From the NCBI GenBank assembly GCA_021780105.1, contig JAJXZJ010000029.1, forward strand, positions 1 through 64,000: a stretch of 64,000 nt of DNA. The letters run 5' to 3'. Source of the stretch: a bacterium (GTDB lineage Bacteria > Verrucomicrobiota > Verrucomicrobiia > Limisphaerales > J093). The notes under the pieces are model-generated. The model was not told where the DNA came from. It was given only the letters and a program-made list of their open reading frames with translations, and did no database searches. Numbering within the stretch: position 1 is the stretch's first letter; each line of letters opens with the position of its first letter. Below, piece by piece: positions 62,678-64,000 of the stretch. The position numbers and the translations under genes are program-made.

Positions 62678-63853
62678 TTACCGGCCACGGTGGTCTCTTT
62701 GTTCTTCGTGTGGCCCTCTCTGTTCCCGCTCGTCGTGACCTTTCATTTCTGCATGGGAGCTATAACCTCTTACGTCAACGTGGATGCCCGGCGTTTCAAT
62801 GCGGATGTCGTGGTGCGTGTAAACCGCCATCCGCTCGCGGCCAAGCCCTTCAACGATGAAATGGCCGTGGTCCAGGCGGTAGCCATTCATGATGACGCTC
62901 CGGCTGAAAACAATGCCCACCCGGTCGCCCGGCAGGAGGAACGCGTGAAGATTGTGGTCCCAGAAACGCTTGTAGGGAACGAACGTGAACACCCCGGCGC
63001 CCAGGCCAAAATCAACGTCCACCGCCAGGTGGCCGCCGAACGACAGACCGACGCCTGGTTTGAAGATTGCTCCGGGCGGGAGGGGCGCCCAGCCGCAGTA
63101 ACCGTCGGCCTGCCGCCAGCAGACCCACGCCGGCGCCCAGTCATTGCCCGGCACCCACATCCAACCCAACGAGTCCCGATACCACCGGCCATAGTGAAAG
63201 GCAATGTCGCCCCAGGGATAATCCGATTGCCAGAACCAGCCGTCTGCGGTGTAAACCCAGTGGCCCTGATCGCAATAAGGCCGCCAGTAAGGATCCGTCG
63301 CCGCCACGGCGGGCCGCCAGCACAGACCGTGGCCAGGGACATCCATCCATGTCCCGTAGGGGGAAAGTTGGGCCTGGAACGAATCGAGGCTCGCAGGCTG
63401 TGCGGCCGGCACCGCGGCACCCGGCGGGGGTTCCGACGCAGCCGGCGCTGAGGCGTATTGCGGCGGCGCTGGAGCCGCAACCTGCGTCGTTGCCAACGGC
63501 GCCGGCGCCGGACTGGCAACGACTGGAGCAGGTGGTGCCGCCGGTGGCTGGCTGGCGGACAGGCTTGAACTACCGGCACCGAGCAACGCCTTGATCTCGT
63601 TTTGCGTCACGCTCTGACTCTGGAGATAGATGAGTTGATCGGCCGACAAGTTGTAGCTTGCTCCGGCATTTTTGATGTAGGTCAGAACCACGTCTTCGCT
63701 CAGGCCGGCCTTGGCGAGCTTGACCACGTCCTGAACCCCGGGCGGGAGGGTCGGCACCGCCGCCGTTTGAGCCAGACAGCGGGCAGCCGACAGATGCACC
63801 ACCAGGCCGGCCACGAAACAGCCGATCATGATATGACGCTTTAGCTTGATCAT
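62678..63853 (-). CDS. DUF6600-like secreted protein
   Basis: About 391 residues started at MIKLKRHIMIGCFVAGLVVHLSAARCLAQ, a signal peptide; the track's start adds 38 residues from upstream. Residues about 30-85 contain GVQDVVKLAKAGLSEDVVLTYIKNAGASYNLSADQLIYLQSQSVTQNEIKALL, matching the module in the next gene. A Pro/Ala-rich linker leads to the Trp-rich domain YGTWMDVPGHGLCWRPAVAATDPYWRPYCDQGHWVYTADGWFWQSDYPWGDIAFHYGRWYRDSLGWMWVPGNDWAPAWVCWRQADGYCGWAPLPPGA, typical of DUF6600. A hydrophilic His/Glu-rich tail ends it. Two paired envelope proteins sharing a module hint at a common role. Confidence 0.83.
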   Translation of the reverse strand: MIKLKRHIMIGCFVAGLVVHLSAARCLAQTAAVPTLPPGVQDVVKLAKAGLSEDVVLTYIKNAGASYNLSADQLIYLQSQSVTQNEIKALLGAGSSSLSASQPPAAPPAPVVASPAPAPLATTQVAAPAPPQYASAPAASEPPPGAAVPAAQPASLDSFQAQLSPYGTWMDVPGHGLCWRPAVAATDPYWRPYCDQGHWVYTADGWFWQSDYPWGDIAFHYGRWYRDSLGWMWVPGNDWAPAWVCWRQADGYCGWAPLPPGAIFKPGVGLSFGGHLAVDVDFGLGAGVFTFVPYKRFWDHNLHAFLLPGDRVGIVFSRSVIMNGYRLDHGHFIVEGLGRERMAVYTHHDIRIETPGIHVDVRGYSSHAEMKGHDEREQRGPHEEQRDHRGR

Positions 63854-63872
63854 TATTTTGAGAGTCGAGGGT

Positions 63873-64000
63873 TCACTTCCGTGCCATCCATGAATTCTCG
63901 ATGGACACCTGATTAACGGCCAAGGGATCGCCCTCCCAACCGCCCCCCAGCGCTTTGTAAACCGCAATGAGGTCCGTGGCCGTGCTTTCGTTGCTCTGCA
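63873..64000 (-). CDS. RND efflux outer-membrane lipoprotein (NodT family), 3' end
   Basis: Only the last 42 codons lie in the window: QSNESTATDLIAVYKALGGGWEGDPLAVNQVSIENSWMARK then stop. The segment DLIAVYKALGGGW is the hallmark C-terminus of NodT-like outer-membrane factors of RND efflux pumps. It is the partner channel of a tripartite exporter presumably encoded outside the window. It precedes the DUF6600 gene by 19 bases. Confidence 0.87.
   Translation of the reverse strand, partial: QSNESTATDLIAVYKALGGGWEGDPLAVNQVSIENSWMARK

Overview
The window is a GC-rich chromosomal segment that reads like a free-living Verrucomicrobiota bacterium (Pedosphaera/Limisphaerales type). This is an inference. 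It rests on the mix of secreted glycoside hydrolases, DUF6600-type proteins, YXWGXW-like tails, many secreted multidomain proteins, and the verrucomicrobial style of the C-terminal domain on the S53 peptidase. No plasmid, phage or transposase gene was recognised. High GC makes many long antisense ORFs, so most of the ORF track is shadow.

Layout. 1-3.5 kb (minus): serine acetyltransferase, ruvB and the 5' part of carB. 3.8-11 kb: topoisomerase IV-like ParE and ParC on the plus strand, separated by an antiparallel nitronate monooxygenase-like gene and an outer-membrane-like protein. 11-15 kb: an exported esterase and an S53 (kumamolisin-type) peptidase. 15-18 kb: an accessory patch in which a compact divergent type II restriction-modification pair is bordered on both sides by broken pieces of pyruvate phosphate dikinase (ppdK), next to a frameshifted PIN-domain gene. 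18-24 kb (minus): GH29 fucosidase, SET-domain protein, GH71/99-like protein with a CBM9-like tail, and GH39 enzyme, then tRNA-Thr(CGU). 24-34.5 kb: a transglutaminase-esterase fusion, the ABC-F protein Uup, GH2 beta-mannosidase, release factor 3, infA and an RRM RNA-binding protein. 34.7-40 kb: a LolA-like/subtilase fusion diverging from a GntR(YtrA)-ABC transporter operon with a palindromic operator. 40-47 kb (minus): a secreted ankyrin protein with SLBB-like ends and a two-component pair whose kinase carries heptanucleotide repeat tracts. 47-53 kb (plus): GH38-like (DUF5054) and GH106-like hydrolases. 53-56.7 kb: DUF2007 protein, a decayed carB fragment, a ZIP metal transporter, a URO-D family protein and a single-domain response regulator. 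57-62 kb (plus): a MASE1-GAF-PAS hybrid kinase broken by one frameshift at a G tract, and an overlapping REC-kinase gene with a degenerate ATPase. 62-64 kb (minus): a NodT-type efflux outer-membrane protein (3' end only), a DUF6600 protein and a glycine-zipper lipoprotein.

Taken together: core genome maintenance and translation genes are interleaved with polysaccharide-foraging enzymes (fucose, mannose, rhamnose and xylose-type substrates) and envelope signalling. The most unusual features are the restriction-modification cassette wedged into ppdK debris with a controller-like HTH fused to the nuclease, the second partial carB copy, the G-tract frameshift in the hybrid kinase, and the GTTGANN heptad tracts inside a kinase gene. 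No computation or database search was done. Family names come from reading motifs.
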